Part shown: positions 1 to 10,761 of the stretch, piece by piece
Layout: the number at the start of each line of letters is the position of its first letter
Position numbering within the stretch: position 1 is the first letter of the stretch
Assembly (NCBI RefSeq): GCF_030052815.1
Contig: NC_079499.1
Span: forward strand, 74,911,760-74,975,759
Reading direction: 5' to 3'
Source: Hevea brasiliensis
Lineage: Eukaryota; Streptophyta; Magnoliopsida; Malpighiales; Euphorbiaceae
DNA: 64,000 nucleotides
Program-made: the position numbers and the translations under genes
The notes under the pieces: model-generated
Database searches by the model: none
Told to the model about the DNA's origin: nothing
The model's input: only the letters and a program-made list of their open reading frames with translations

Positions 1-1740
1 AGTGACGCTTATGACAAGCACATGGAGTTTACTCTTGTCAATGTTTTGTCATAAATCATATCAGTGCATATAATCGTTAGACCTGAGATAGCACAGTTAT
101 CTTGTATATAGGTAGTTTGAGTTTGATACTGCTTTCATACTTGTACTATGTATGGGTATATGGGCATGTGTTGGCTCCTGCTAGTTATATATGGAGGTAG
201 GTGTTGATCAAGAAGGAATCTGTTCCTCTAAGTAAATAGAGATAAAATCATATGTTCATTTAATTGTTCTTGATGTTTCAAGTTCCTGGCCAGGAAAGAT
301 AGATTTATTCAGAAAAGAGTTTCTGATGAGAAAAATCTTTTTAATCAAGAACTGGAATTAAAAGAGAACATAATATTCATAACAAATGGAGTTTGACATA
401 AACCATGACTCCAGCTTGAGTTGGGATTTTGTAACAGAGAGATTCTAGTGCATGGTAACATATGGTTATAGGTTCATTTAAGGTAAACCTTATTACTAAT
501 TGGGTGGCCATGGCATACTATGCTAGGTGTTAACCATGGTCTATGAGGTTCATAAAATGATTTAGAGAAATCATTTATGGTAAGAAAGAGTTCTGATGAT
601 ATTAAGAGTTGATATCATGTCTCATTGCCAATTAGTGATGAGCCTAGTAAGTCACACACATACACAAGTTATCACCTATTTAAATATGATTTAATTAATT
701 AATTGAAGAGTTTAATTGATTAATTAAATAGATTTGGTTTGCAATTAAATTGCAAAGTCCCTAGCATGACTTGAAACCAAATCTAGATTATTGGATGTGT
801 AGTATAAATTAAATTTATATTTAAAGTGTTTAAATATGAATTTAATTGATGAGAAATTAATTAATAGAGATTAATTAATTAATTTATATTTGATATAAAT
901 TAATTAGAAGAAGAAAATAATTATTTTGGGTTAACAACTCAAAATTAAGATCTGAGGGCATTTTGGTCATTTCACGATTGTGACACGTGGCACCATGAGA
1001 TGGTGACACATGGCATAACATAAGCTTGCCAAATGTTTTTTAATCATGTAAGATGATTAAAATCAAGATTAAATATAGGTTTGACACTTGGCACAATGTG
1101 ATTGGGTCACTTAAACCTATAGCTAATCAAAAGGTGACATGTGGCTAGGGTTTAATGTGTTAACCTAGCTATTTAAGTGTGGTTATGAAAAGAAAACATA
1201 ACCAGCAGCCTCTCCTCTCAATTGTCATGCCACTTTGAGCCTCTCCAGCTATTTCTCTTCATCTCTCATCAATTCAAAGAGATTAGCCATCAATCTCTTG
1301 AATTAAGAACACTAGAAATTGTTTCTAGTGTCCTGTTTACATCTCTAATCTCTTAAAAGGCAGAACTTGAATTTCTAATTAGTAGAAAAGGCTTTAGAAG
1401 CTGTTCAAGGGCTGCCATAGGTGTTCTTGGCGTGGACAAGCTAGAGGGACAACATTTGGTGTCCTGAAGACGAATCTCAAAGGCGCAGACACGCTGCAGC
1501 ACATCAAGAGGTTAGTGTAATCATTCTTGATTTAATCTAGGGTTCTAAAATTAATCTGATTAATTTTAAAATCTTAAATGGCAAATACAGATCCAAAAAC
1601 ATATTAAAAGAGTTTTAATATGTTGTTTATCATTGAAATCAAATAGATAAAAATAAATCTTGCATGGTGCATGTGACCCTAGGTGAAAATTTTTGAATTC
1701 AATGGTATAATCTTGTGTTTTTGACGCTTCCGTTCCTTCA
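1..1740 (+). mobile_element. Ty1/copia LTR, plus orientation, 5' end outside window
   Basis: This is the 3' part of a roughly 2.1-kb copia LTR whose first few hundred bases lie left of the window. It aligns by eye with the plus-strand LTR starting at 13896 and, reversed, with LTRs at 1807, 46284 and 54099. It ends in the family terminus CGTTCCTTCA, with the TG...CA rule satisfied. It contains AT-rich blocks of TTAATTAA type around 690-900 and no coding sequence. It is followed not by a primer binding site but by leader sequence of an oppositely oriented element, so it is probably the 3' LTR of a copia inserted there; AAAAA (1741-1745) would be the right-hand target duplication. The left end needed to confirm that is outside the window. 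Confidence 0.85.
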
Positions 1741-1806
1741 AAAAACACATAATTAAATTGTATAATGAACAATCTAAATAGCAAATATAGTGGCTCTGAT
1801 ACCAAT
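1741..1806 (-). promoter_or_regulatory. Remnant copia leader with tRNA-Met primer binding site
   Basis: This 66-bp spacer matches the leader next to the 5' LTR of the minus-strand copia at 54037-54098. On the minus strand it holds TGGTATCAGAGCC (complement of 1792-1804), complementary to the 3' end of initiator methionine tRNA, which would prime minus-strand DNA synthesis. It shows that the LTR to its right is the 5' LTR of a minus-strand copia whose interior is displaced or lost. Confidence 0.85.
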
Positions 1807-3268
1807 TGAAGGAACGGAAGCGTGAAAAATATAAGTTTATACCATTGAATTCAAAAATTTTCACTTAGGGTCACATGCATCATGCAAGATTTATTTTTAT
1901 CTATTTGATTTCAATGATAAACAATATATTAAAAATCTTTTAATATGTTTTTGGATCTGTATTTGCCATTTAAGATTTTAAAATTAATCAAATTAATTTT
2001 AAAACCCTAGATTAAATCAAGAACGATTACACTAACCTCTTGATGCGCTGCAGCGTATTTGCGCCTTTGAGATTCGTCTTCAGGACACCAAATATTGTCC
2101 CTCTAGCTTGTCCACACCAAGAACACCAATGGCAGCCCTTGAACAGCTTCTAAAGCTTTTTCTATTAATTAGAAAATGAAGTTCTGCCTTTTAAGAGATT
2201 AAAGATGTAAACAGGACACTAGAAACGATTTCTAGTATTCTTAATTCAAGAGATTGATGGCTAATCTCATTGAATTGATGAGAGATGAAGAAGAAGAGAT
2301 GGAGAGCCTCAAAATGGCGTGACAAAGGAGTGTGGCTGCTGGTTGTTCTTATTTTTCTCATAACAACACTTATATAGCTAGGTTAACACATTAAACCCTT
2401 GCCACATGTCACCCTTTGATTAGCTCTATGTTTAAGTGACCCAATCACATTGTGCCAAGTGTCAATCCTATATTTAATCTTAATTTTAATCATCTTACAT
2501 GATTAAAAGACATTTGGCATGCTTATGAGTAATGACATGTCTCACTATCTCATGGTGCCACATGTCACACTGCGAAATGACCAAAATGCCCTTGTGCCTT
2601 AATTTTGAGTTCTTAACCCAAAATAATTATTTCTCTTCTTCTAATTAATTTATATCAAATATAAATTAATTAATTAATCTCTATTAATTAATTTCTCATT
2701 AATTAAATTAATATTTAAACACTTTAAATATAAATTTAACTTATACTATATATCAAATAATCTAGATTTGGTTTCAAGTCATGCTAGGGACTTTGCAATC
2801 TAATTGCAAACCAAACCTATTTAATTAATCAATTAAACTCTTTAATTAATTAATTAAATCATTTTTAATTAGGTGATAACTTGTGTATGTGTGTGACTTA
2901 CTAGGCTCATCACTAATTGGCAATGAGATATGATATCAACTCTTAATACCATCAGAACTCTTTCTTACTATAAATGATTTCTCTAAATCATTTTATGCAC
3001 CTTATAGACCATGGTTAACACCTAGCATAGTATGCCATGGATGCCCAAATAGTAATAAGGTTTACCTTAAATGAACCTATAATCATATGTTACCATGCAC
3101 TGGAATCTCTCTGTTACAAAATCCTAACTCAAGCTGGAGTCATGGTTTATGTCAAACTCCATTTGCTATGAATATTATGTTCACTTTTAATTCTAGTTCT
3201 TGATTAAAAAGATTTTCTCATCAGAAATTCTTTTTTGAATAAATCTATCTATCCTGGCCTGGAACTTG
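1807..3268 (-). mobile_element. Ty1/copia 5' LTR, minus orientation, first part
   Basis: The LTR starts with TGAAGGAACGG next to the primer site and is the reverse complement of 1-1740 over most of its length. It is broken by a gypsy solo LTR and resumes at 7153, giving an LTR of about 2.1 kb when the insertion is discounted. It is non-coding and AT-rich in the middle (about 2640-2870). Confidence 0.9.
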
Positions 3269-6200
3269 TGTAACACCCCTAAGTTCGGTAGTGCGTTCTA
3301 CTGTTCCAGTGACCAGTGTTGTCCGGACAGCTAGAATGCCTAGAACTACACTTCGATATGAGTGAGGAGACATTAAATAATGAAATACAAGAAAAATAAA
3401 GGAAAAATAATAGTAAAGAAATGCAACTAAGTTAAGCGAGCCGAGAACCCTAGCGATGGGTGACCGCACCGGGAAGTCACGGCGTGGACCGTTGACTAGC
3501 CTTGGACCGCGGGGAACCCTAAAAAATATTTTTAGGAGTTAAAGAGACATCAATTGAAGTAGAAATATCATTAGAAATATCAAATAAAAATTAAATAATT
3601 AGTACAAAGAAAAGCGAGAAATTGAAAAACGGACAAAATTCGGTGTTACCGAAAAATCGGGAATGTAACCCGAACAGGGGCATTGTGGTCATTTGACACC
3701 CCGATTTGTCTTTTGACCTAAATTTCCATTAAAAATAAATAATATTACACTTGGAAAATGTCATGAAAAATTAAATTGGTGGTACCTAATGTAAATAGCA
3801 AAAATTGGGAGTTAAATGTGGAAAAATGGAACCTTAGAATAAACAATGATTTAATTCCTACATAGTGGTCCACTAACTCATTTAAGTGGACCACTAAAGC
3901 TTCATTTGGGCAGAATATACATCTTCATCTTCAACCTTAAAACCAGCAGAAAATTTGCTCCCAAAAAACTCCATTGACGCATGGTTAAAGCTCCATGCAT
4001 ATGAGATTCAAGCTTCTTTCCTTCTACCTTCCTTCATCAAAGTTAGTCTACACCACTTGGGCAGTAGATTGGCAGCAAGAAGACCAAGTTTTGGTGAAGA
4101 TTTAAGAAGTCTAATCCATAGGTAAGTTTGAGTTTTTGATTGTTGCTTTGTTAAAGTTGGTAAGGGTGTTATGGGTGTTTGATTTATGGAGAAATTTTTG
4201 AGTTTTGATGTTGAATGGGAATGTGCACTTTTGGCACCCATGGAAACACCTTGAAGGCAGTTTAATTGTGCTTGTAAATGGTGAATTAAATGATTGATTA
4301 AATGTATATTGTGTAGGAAATTGTTTGGGTAATATACTTAGTATATGTAAATGTAAAATGAGATTTAAAGCTTGGAAAGTAATGGAATGTAAGTGTACCA
4401 TTGTGGCAGTTTGTTAAGTCTTGAAGAATGCTTGAATTCATGCTTGGTTTATGGAATAATGATGTTAAAATGTGTTGGTTGTTATGGCAGTTTGAATGTA
4501 TGTATAGTGGTGTGAAGGTTGGACATGTGAATGAGCTTGGTTATGGAGTTAAATTGTTGTAAATTGAGTTGGTCAAATTCTGCACTTGTTGGTGCACATT
4601 GAATGTAATTGTAAGCTGCCAAAGTGACCTATAATGTGTTGTGAATTATGTTTAGGTCATGGTACAACCAGAATTAGTTTGAATGTTAAGTTTGGTGAGT
4701 GTTAAAAGTGATGTTTGATATGTATGCAAGAATTGCAATAAGGCAGTTTGTATTTTAGGCCTATAACTTTAAGTGTGTGGCTCCAATTGGTATGAGACTA
4801 ATTGGAGGTGAAACTAGGCACAAAATGTGCCAACTTTCATGAAGGAAGCTTGCCAAAATTCTGCTTGCAAGGTAGCTTGAAAAATGACCAAATCCGGATT
4901 AAGTGCAAATGAGGCCTGAAAATTGACCATTTGGGCAGCAGTTAGTATTTAGCCCATAACTCACTCAAAATAGGTCCAATTGACCTGAAATTTTAACCAT
5001 GAATAGTTAAAACCCACATCTACAAGCCTTATGAAGACACCAAAGCCCAGAAATGACCATAAGTAAGTCAAACAGCTTGCACAAGTTCGGGTCCAAAAAC
5101 TGGCCGAACCTAAAATGACCTAAAGTGACCTAAAATGACCAATTTTGGTGCAATTTGACCAGTAATAGTAAAATGACCATAACTTGGCCTACATAACTCA
5201 GAATGACCTGAAATTTAGCCTCGCGTTCCATAAGACATAGATCTAAAAGTTTGTAGTTTTGACCGAAATCTGAAAACTGAGGGAACTAGGTCGTCCGGCT
5301 AGGTCAAACTAGTATCCCGGAATCCAGCAAATCACAGGAAAATGCAGTATACACGGAAATGAATTTGGTAACATGTACCAACCCTAAAAGACTATCGAAT
5401 GCGACATATTAATGACATTAAAACCTAAATTACCTAGAATGTAGCAAGGGTCGACATAGTAGGTTGACTAAGCGAATAAATGAATTCAGTGAATTAATTA
5501 TCAAGCATTATCGTTCGAGACAGTTTAAATGAGTACTGAAACACTTCAAATTGTGTTTCTCAGTTAGCAAAGACTCAGGGAGGGGAAGGAAACACTAAGT
5601 CAGAGCCAAGAGACAGTTATCAAAGGTTTGTGCACAATAAGTATTTCTTTTGAATTTTTCAATTGAAATAAATTACGATTATTTATATGTTATTGTTTTA
5701 AATTGTGTTTGTGCACAATATTTATTTCTTTTGAATTTTTCAATTGAAATAAATTATGATTATTTGTACGTTATTGTTTTAAATTGTGTTTGTGCATAAT
5801 AAGTTTGACTTCTCATTTTCTACTTAAAAATTTAATTCAACATTATAGTTTTAAATTGTGTCCGTGCACAATACTTTTATAGTCACTACTTTTACTAGCA
5901 AATTTATTTGGAGAAATGAGTTATGAATAATTTTTTATTGCTTTGGTGTTGGGAATACTATTTTGAAATTATTGTGTTACCAACCTTGCAAATGGAAATT
6001 TTGAGATAAAATGTGATTTATGGTTTGTATGAAATATTATGATTTGAAATTGTTTTGATTCACACTTGGCATGACACTGTTACTATGTTCCTCCTCCATT
6101 TATGGGGTGAGTGTGATATATTCCTCCCTCTTTAACCTATCAGACTGGGGTGAGTGTGATTATGGTCCTCCCTCTTTGACTTGCCAGTCTGAGGTGAGTG

Positions 6201-7152
6201 TGGATGATTACTCATTATTCAGCTAGCTTCCTCCCTCATTGATTTTGATTATTGGGGTGAGTGTGTCTTGTCGTGGTGTACAACACGGCATTTGTGGAAA
6301 AAATTGTGTCATGGCCTAAATTATGTTATCGATTGGCAACATTGTATTATTCAGTTATTTGATCGAATTGTGTTATTGATTTGCAAAACAGTATTATTCA
6401 ATTACTTGATCAAATTTGTGTTAGATGAATTTTGTAAATTGTGAAATGGAATTGTGAATCATTTGATTTGTGAACTGTTAATAAAAGATTTATATATCGC
6501 ATTTCAAATTGTTATTGTTCACCACTGAGTAAATTTTACTCAGCGATAGCTTTTCATTGCTGTCGCAGGTAGACAGACTGACAAGACAGCAGACTAGACT
6601 GCTAGTACATTCAGCGAGAAATCATCGGGTATATTGAGTATACCATATTCTGCATTTTATATTGTAATGTATGTTCACTGTATGTATATAGTGTTCTTGG
6701 TTTTGAGCAGTTATAAATTAAAATTGTACATTAAAGTTGTAAAATAAATTATGAGTTATTTGGACTTGTAAAAATTGTATTATATTTCTTGTATCTTAGT
6801 CTTTAAAAAATTATTGTGGATTTGTGTTGAATTATGCTAGAGTTTGAGATTGAGAAAAATATTGAAGTGCTTTTTACAGGTTTTTGAAGAACTGTTTTAT
6901 CCAAATTACGGAGGGCACTCTGCCAAAATTTTTTTACAGAAATTACTAATAGTCTAAATGTGTTAGTTAATTCACCTCAGTTCAAAAAGGTTTTTAACAC
7001 CTGTAAATAGTGCTCACCACTGTAAAAGAAGTAAGAAAAGTTTTTGAAAATCCCTTGTAGTGTATTTAATGGGTTATCAGTAGGCGAAGTTGGTAATTCA
7101 TTAGGTATACTACGGGATCATGTTATGCCTTACAGAGGGGTAGGGTGTGACA
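3269..7152 (+). mobile_element. Family B Ty3/gypsy solo LTR (3.9 kb)
   Basis: It begins TGTAACACCCC and ends GGGTGTGACA. The five bases ACTTG occur immediately before (3264-3268) and after (7153-7157), and the flanks rejoin into intact copia LTR as seen at 47735-47750. It aligns with the two LTRs of the family B element at 28058 and 33168. No internal region remains, so this is a solo LTR, normally the product of recombination between two LTRs. Visible parts are three units of about 60-78 bp near 5635-5870, TCCTCCCTC-type repeats near 6085-6262, two units of a 47-bp minisatellite at about 6302-6430, and a stem-loop at 6535-6553. No coding sequence is visible. Confidence 0.93.
6085..6430 (+). 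repeat. Two minisatellites in family B LTR
   Basis: First come about four units built on TCCTCCCTCTTTGAC and GGGGTGAGTGTG with a period near 50-55 bp. Then come two units of a 47-bp repeat with core TGTGTTATTGATTGGCAA. The sister LTRs at 29642 and 36234 carry five of the 47-bp units, so this array has expanded or contracted within the family. Confidence 0.75.
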
Positions 7153-7802
7153 ACTTGAAACATCAAGAACAATTAAATGAACATAGAATTTTATCTCTAT
7201 TTACTTAGAGGAACAAATTCCATCTTGATCAACACCTACCTCCATAAATAACTAGTAGGAGCCAACACATGCCCATATACCTATACACAGTACAAGTATG
7301 AAAGCATTATCAAACTCAAACTACCTATATACAAGATAACTGTGCTATCTCAGGTCTAAAGATTATATGCACTGATACGATTTATGACAAAACATTGACA
7401 AGAGTAAACTCCATGTGCTTGTCATAAGTATCACTGGTTCGGCCTACTTATCATTTATAAGTACCTATCATGTTTGTCATATGGCTTGAGACTCACCATT
7501 CCAACTTATTCATATCTCATATAAATAACTTAGGAACAAACATGAATACAATCTTTCTGGATAAGTCATGTCCTTATTATGAAGTATCCTCAATTGTGAA
7601 CCTATTTATGATACTTTATGCTAGAAATAATGTCACTCATATTCTTAACAACTTAAGAATACTATTTCTAGCAAAATATCAATGGACCTTTTCTATTACA
7701 CATAAATATATTATGTAAATGGAAAAGTGGAAATGCCTTTTATTAATAAAAATATGTACAAGATACATACTAAATGATATTCTCTAGGGCATACTACTAA
7801 CA
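7153..7802 (-). mobile_element. Ty1/copia 5' LTR, minus orientation, second part
   Basis: This continues the LTR interrupted at 3268 and ends in ...ATACTACTAACA, the reverse complement of the family start TGTTAGTAGTAT. The first five bases are the target duplication of the solo LTR. The right flank GGGAC should be this copia's own target duplication, but its partner is not in the window. The small open frame at 7470-7718 recurs in every copy of this LTR and looks fortuitous. Confidence 0.9.
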
Positions 7803-8680
7803 GGGACAATAAAAATCCTCTAAAAGAAATAGAACAAAAGAACTGAAAAGGATCTGCAACTTTGATCTTGTGGAACTTAGGCTAAAGGCTCCTCCATGAT
7901 ACCGATGTTCTCCTTCTCTAGACGGCTATGAGAAAGTGATTCTACGGCTATAGGATTTCTCCCTTCTTTTGTTTTTTCCTCTCCTCTCTCTTTCTCTTTT
8001 GTAGCCCTATTTATAATAGTTGGCCTAGGGTTAGGTTTTCTTCTTTTAGAGTCCCCCAAAACCGTTAGGAGTCTCTTTTCTCTGTCAAAAACTGAAACTG
8101 GAATGAAGTCAGGAAATCGGCTGTCGATTGATACACGGCCCGTGTATCACTACACTGCCTAGGGCTGTGTAACTATCTGGAGTTCTGAAGGTTTACATCT
8201 CACGATGTCATAGAAGATTACATGGGGCGCAGCTGGTTACACGGGTCCAAGTACACGACCTGTGTACTTTTGTTCTTTTGAGAAATCTTCAAACCTAGCC
8301 AGGCAAGGACTTACATAGGTTTCTATGATTTACACGGGTCTGAGTGCATGGCCCGTGTACTACGTTTCCTCCTTGTCTCATTCAGCTTTCCCTTGGCAGC
8401 AAGTTACACGGGTCTGTGTCTTTGCTTACATGACCCGTGTAAAGTGTATGATCAACACTTATCTTCCCTTTTTGTTTTTCCAAGCTTTTTTTTTGTACTA
8501 TTATACCTTAGAACTTCATCCAAACACCTGAAATGATGCAGAAAACATGGAATTTAGAGTTTATTAATGGAAATTACAAAAGTTAACGAAATTAATGACT
8601 ATGCTTGAGATTGCTTGCCAACATGCTATGAAATAGTATACAAATGTGCTTAAAAATATCTATATAGTACAAGTGTATCA
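7803..8680 (-). mobile_element. Putative 3' LTR of Athila/Tat-type gypsy, truncated
   Basis: Read on the minus strand, a tract ending TTGAGCTTGGGGGTATT is followed directly by TGATACACTTG at 8680. In Athila, Tat and Ogre elements a phrase like GGACAAGC...TTTGGGGG forms the polypurine tract before the 3' LTR, so I place the LTR start there. The other end is cut by the copia insertion. Four inverted repeats with ACACGGG/CCCGTGT cores lie inside. No coding sequence was seen. Confidence 0.55.
8129..8441. repeat. Cluster of ACACGG/CCGTGT inverted repeats
   Basis: There are four potential hairpins in about 310 bp. The first (8129-8149) is a perfect 21-base palindrome with 10-base arms TGATACACGG. 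The others, near 8236, 8331 and 8405, have TACACGGGTC opposite ACCCGTGTA or close variants, with loops of 9-16 bases. Similar ACACGG motifs occur in gypsy LTRs of other plants; the role is unknown. Confidence 0.7.
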
Positions 8681-10270
8681 AATACCCCCAAGCTCAAACT
8701 TTTGCTTGTCCTTAAGCAAAAAAAAAACTCTATTTTAAAACACATTTTAGGGGATAACTTAGAAATATGACCAACGATTCGATAAGCACATAATTGAACT
8801 CCTCCAATCCTTTATACCAATTACCCTATTTCAAGGCATAAGGGTTCCAATAGCTGTCTGCTTAGAACTTGCTCTCCCTTTATGGTGTTTCAACTAGTTA
8901 TTCCTTTATGCAAGGCTATTAATAAGTCACAAATAACCTGTTTTGTCAGAATGGAATTAAGAAACACTTATTCCCCCAAATTTGCCTCTATTGTGGGTAA
9001 TTGTGGTGAAGTGACTCAATTCAAACTCCATAGGCATATCTCAATTTTCTATCTCCACTAATGTAGTATACACTTTTCAAAAGATCAAAAGGTCTTTAAA
9101 GGGGTTGTAATGCAGCTAAAGGGATAATGACTTGGTTACCAATGAAAGGTTTTTAGGGAATACAAATATGAGGATAACATGTATGCATAAAATATCAAGT
9201 ACATTAAGTTTATTCTAGAAATTTTGTATGGAGAGGAGAGCTTTTGGTTTTTTATAGTGCTAAGCATGCTTCCATGATACTTATCTAGGGACTTTTTCTT
9301 TTTTTTTTTTTTTTTTTTATGCTTTTGTCCCTTTTGTCCTCTCCCCCAAACTCATTGCTTTTGTTGGGTTAGAAAGGCAAATTTTTCTTTGATTTCAATT
9401 GAACACTTGCACTCTTTCTTGACTTCTATATCCGCTCTTCATTTTTTTTTTTTGCACTTAATATACTTTTTACTTATGCATTTAGCCTATTCAAAAGGGT
9501 AGGATAGGTGATTAGGAAAACGGCTAGGTAAATAATATGGGTAAGCAATAAATTCTAAGTGGTAGATATAGGTTTCAAATTAGCTACAAGGGATATATAT
9601 TTTAATTAAGGGTGGCTAAGGCTTAGTGAGGTTATATCAAAGAATGCCTTAATCATCTCTTCATCAAGCATATGCTAGGATTTCGCCTCAATAGGTCCAA
9701 GAGACATGTTCTAGAGTTGGTGAGGCATTTTTAGGTTTGCTTATATCTCAAAAATTTTCTCCTAATTTTGCAAGTTCTATGTGACAGATTATTGGCTATG
9801 AAAGGGTTTAACTAGTTTAACTCCACTTAGGTGATTTAGCTTTTCACAAACAACATATTGAAGCCTTTTTGCCAATCCAAATACGTTCATTCCTCCATCT
9901 TATGGAGTCTAATTGTTAGCTCACTAGAGTTTTTAGTTATAGTTATAAGTTTTAGAAACTCAAGGTTCAAAATTTGCAAAATTTTTCTAAAATTTTAATA
10001 CACAAGTATAATATAGATAACTTTAAGCAATGTAATGATATGCAATGCATGAAATGACCTTGTAGTACCCCCAAACTCAAATTTGGCATTGTTCTCAGTG
10101 TCAACACAATATGCAAAATTAAAAGATAGCACAGAAATTATGAGAAAGCATATTATGTATTATGAATTTGAAAGTTGAAACAAAAAGCAAGTAAAATGGA
10201 CTTAAGAGTGCAGTTTAGGACTAAGGCATATGAAATTATACAGTAAAGAACTTATCCTATAGTTTTAACT
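8681..10270 (-). mobile_element. Athila/Tat-type 3' untranslated region
   Basis: About 1.6 kb without credible coding. On the minus strand it starts after the pseudogene stop, includes a phrase with core TTTGAGTTTGGGGGTAC (near 10068-10090) that recurs in Athila/Tat elements, and ends with the putative polypurine tract near 8690-8715. A T-rich run of about 20 sits near 9299-9318. The rest is ordinary AT-rich sequence. Confidence 0.5.
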
Positions 10271-10761
10271 TTAAAAGGTCTTTGATGGTGATGATGGTTC
10301 ATCTTCATCGAGCCTCTCCAGTATCATTTCCAGCTTGTTATGGGCTTTCTGGAGGCTGTCCTCGAGTGCTTGCATTTTGTTGTTGAGCATGGACTACATA
10401 CGCTGAAGGTATGCAAGGATCGGATCTGCAGGTGGTGGTGTATATGGAGGCACTCGAGCGGGAGACTCGTGATGGGGTTGCTCTTGGGCTTCCTCCTAGG
10501 CATGTGAGGGTTCACCAGGGCCTTCTCGTGCTTCGTCTCTCCTAGGGATGACATTCCCTTTGGCTTGAATTAGGTAGCAAGTTTTGCCGACCTTCTTACA
10601 TATCCCCATGGATACGCAGATGGTTTGATCGATCATTAAGGTCCTGGCGATAGAGCGCAACCTGTGATGGCCTGGAAGAAATCCGAAGTAGAGTGCAATT
10701 GCTGTGATAAGGCCACCAAGTATGATTTGCCCCGTAGGCTAGTGAGATGAGTGACGAAAAT
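10271..10761 (-). pseudogene. Retroelement-associated extra ORF, C-terminal fragment
   Basis: The minus strand gives one continuous frame of about 163 codons ending in TAA at 10271-10273 and cut at its N-terminal side by the LTR at 10762. The visible part has a hydrophobic helix (LGGLITAIALYFG), then DQTICVSMGICKKVGKTCY, an acidic and proline-rich linker, and a C-terminal Gln/Leu/Glu-rich segment that looks like a coiled coil (NNKMQALEDSLQKAHNKLE). Two in-frame TAG codons interrupt it, near 10500 and 10393. The layout resembles the plant transposon protein found as an additional ORF in Athila/Tat elements; that assignment is from memory of the family and only moderately sure. Its function is unknown. 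Confidence 0.55.

Noticed and set aside
7470..7718. Open frame repeated at 7470, 14013 (minus), 48043 and 55860 with similar protein
   Set aside because: It lies within the copia LTR in every case, so similarity only reflects LTR copies. Low-complexity composition and no domain; treated as fortuitous.
8325..8536. Two overlapping plus-strand frames of 62-68 residues
   Set aside because: They lie in an LTR on the strand opposite to the element and overlap hairpin repeats. No recognisable protein.
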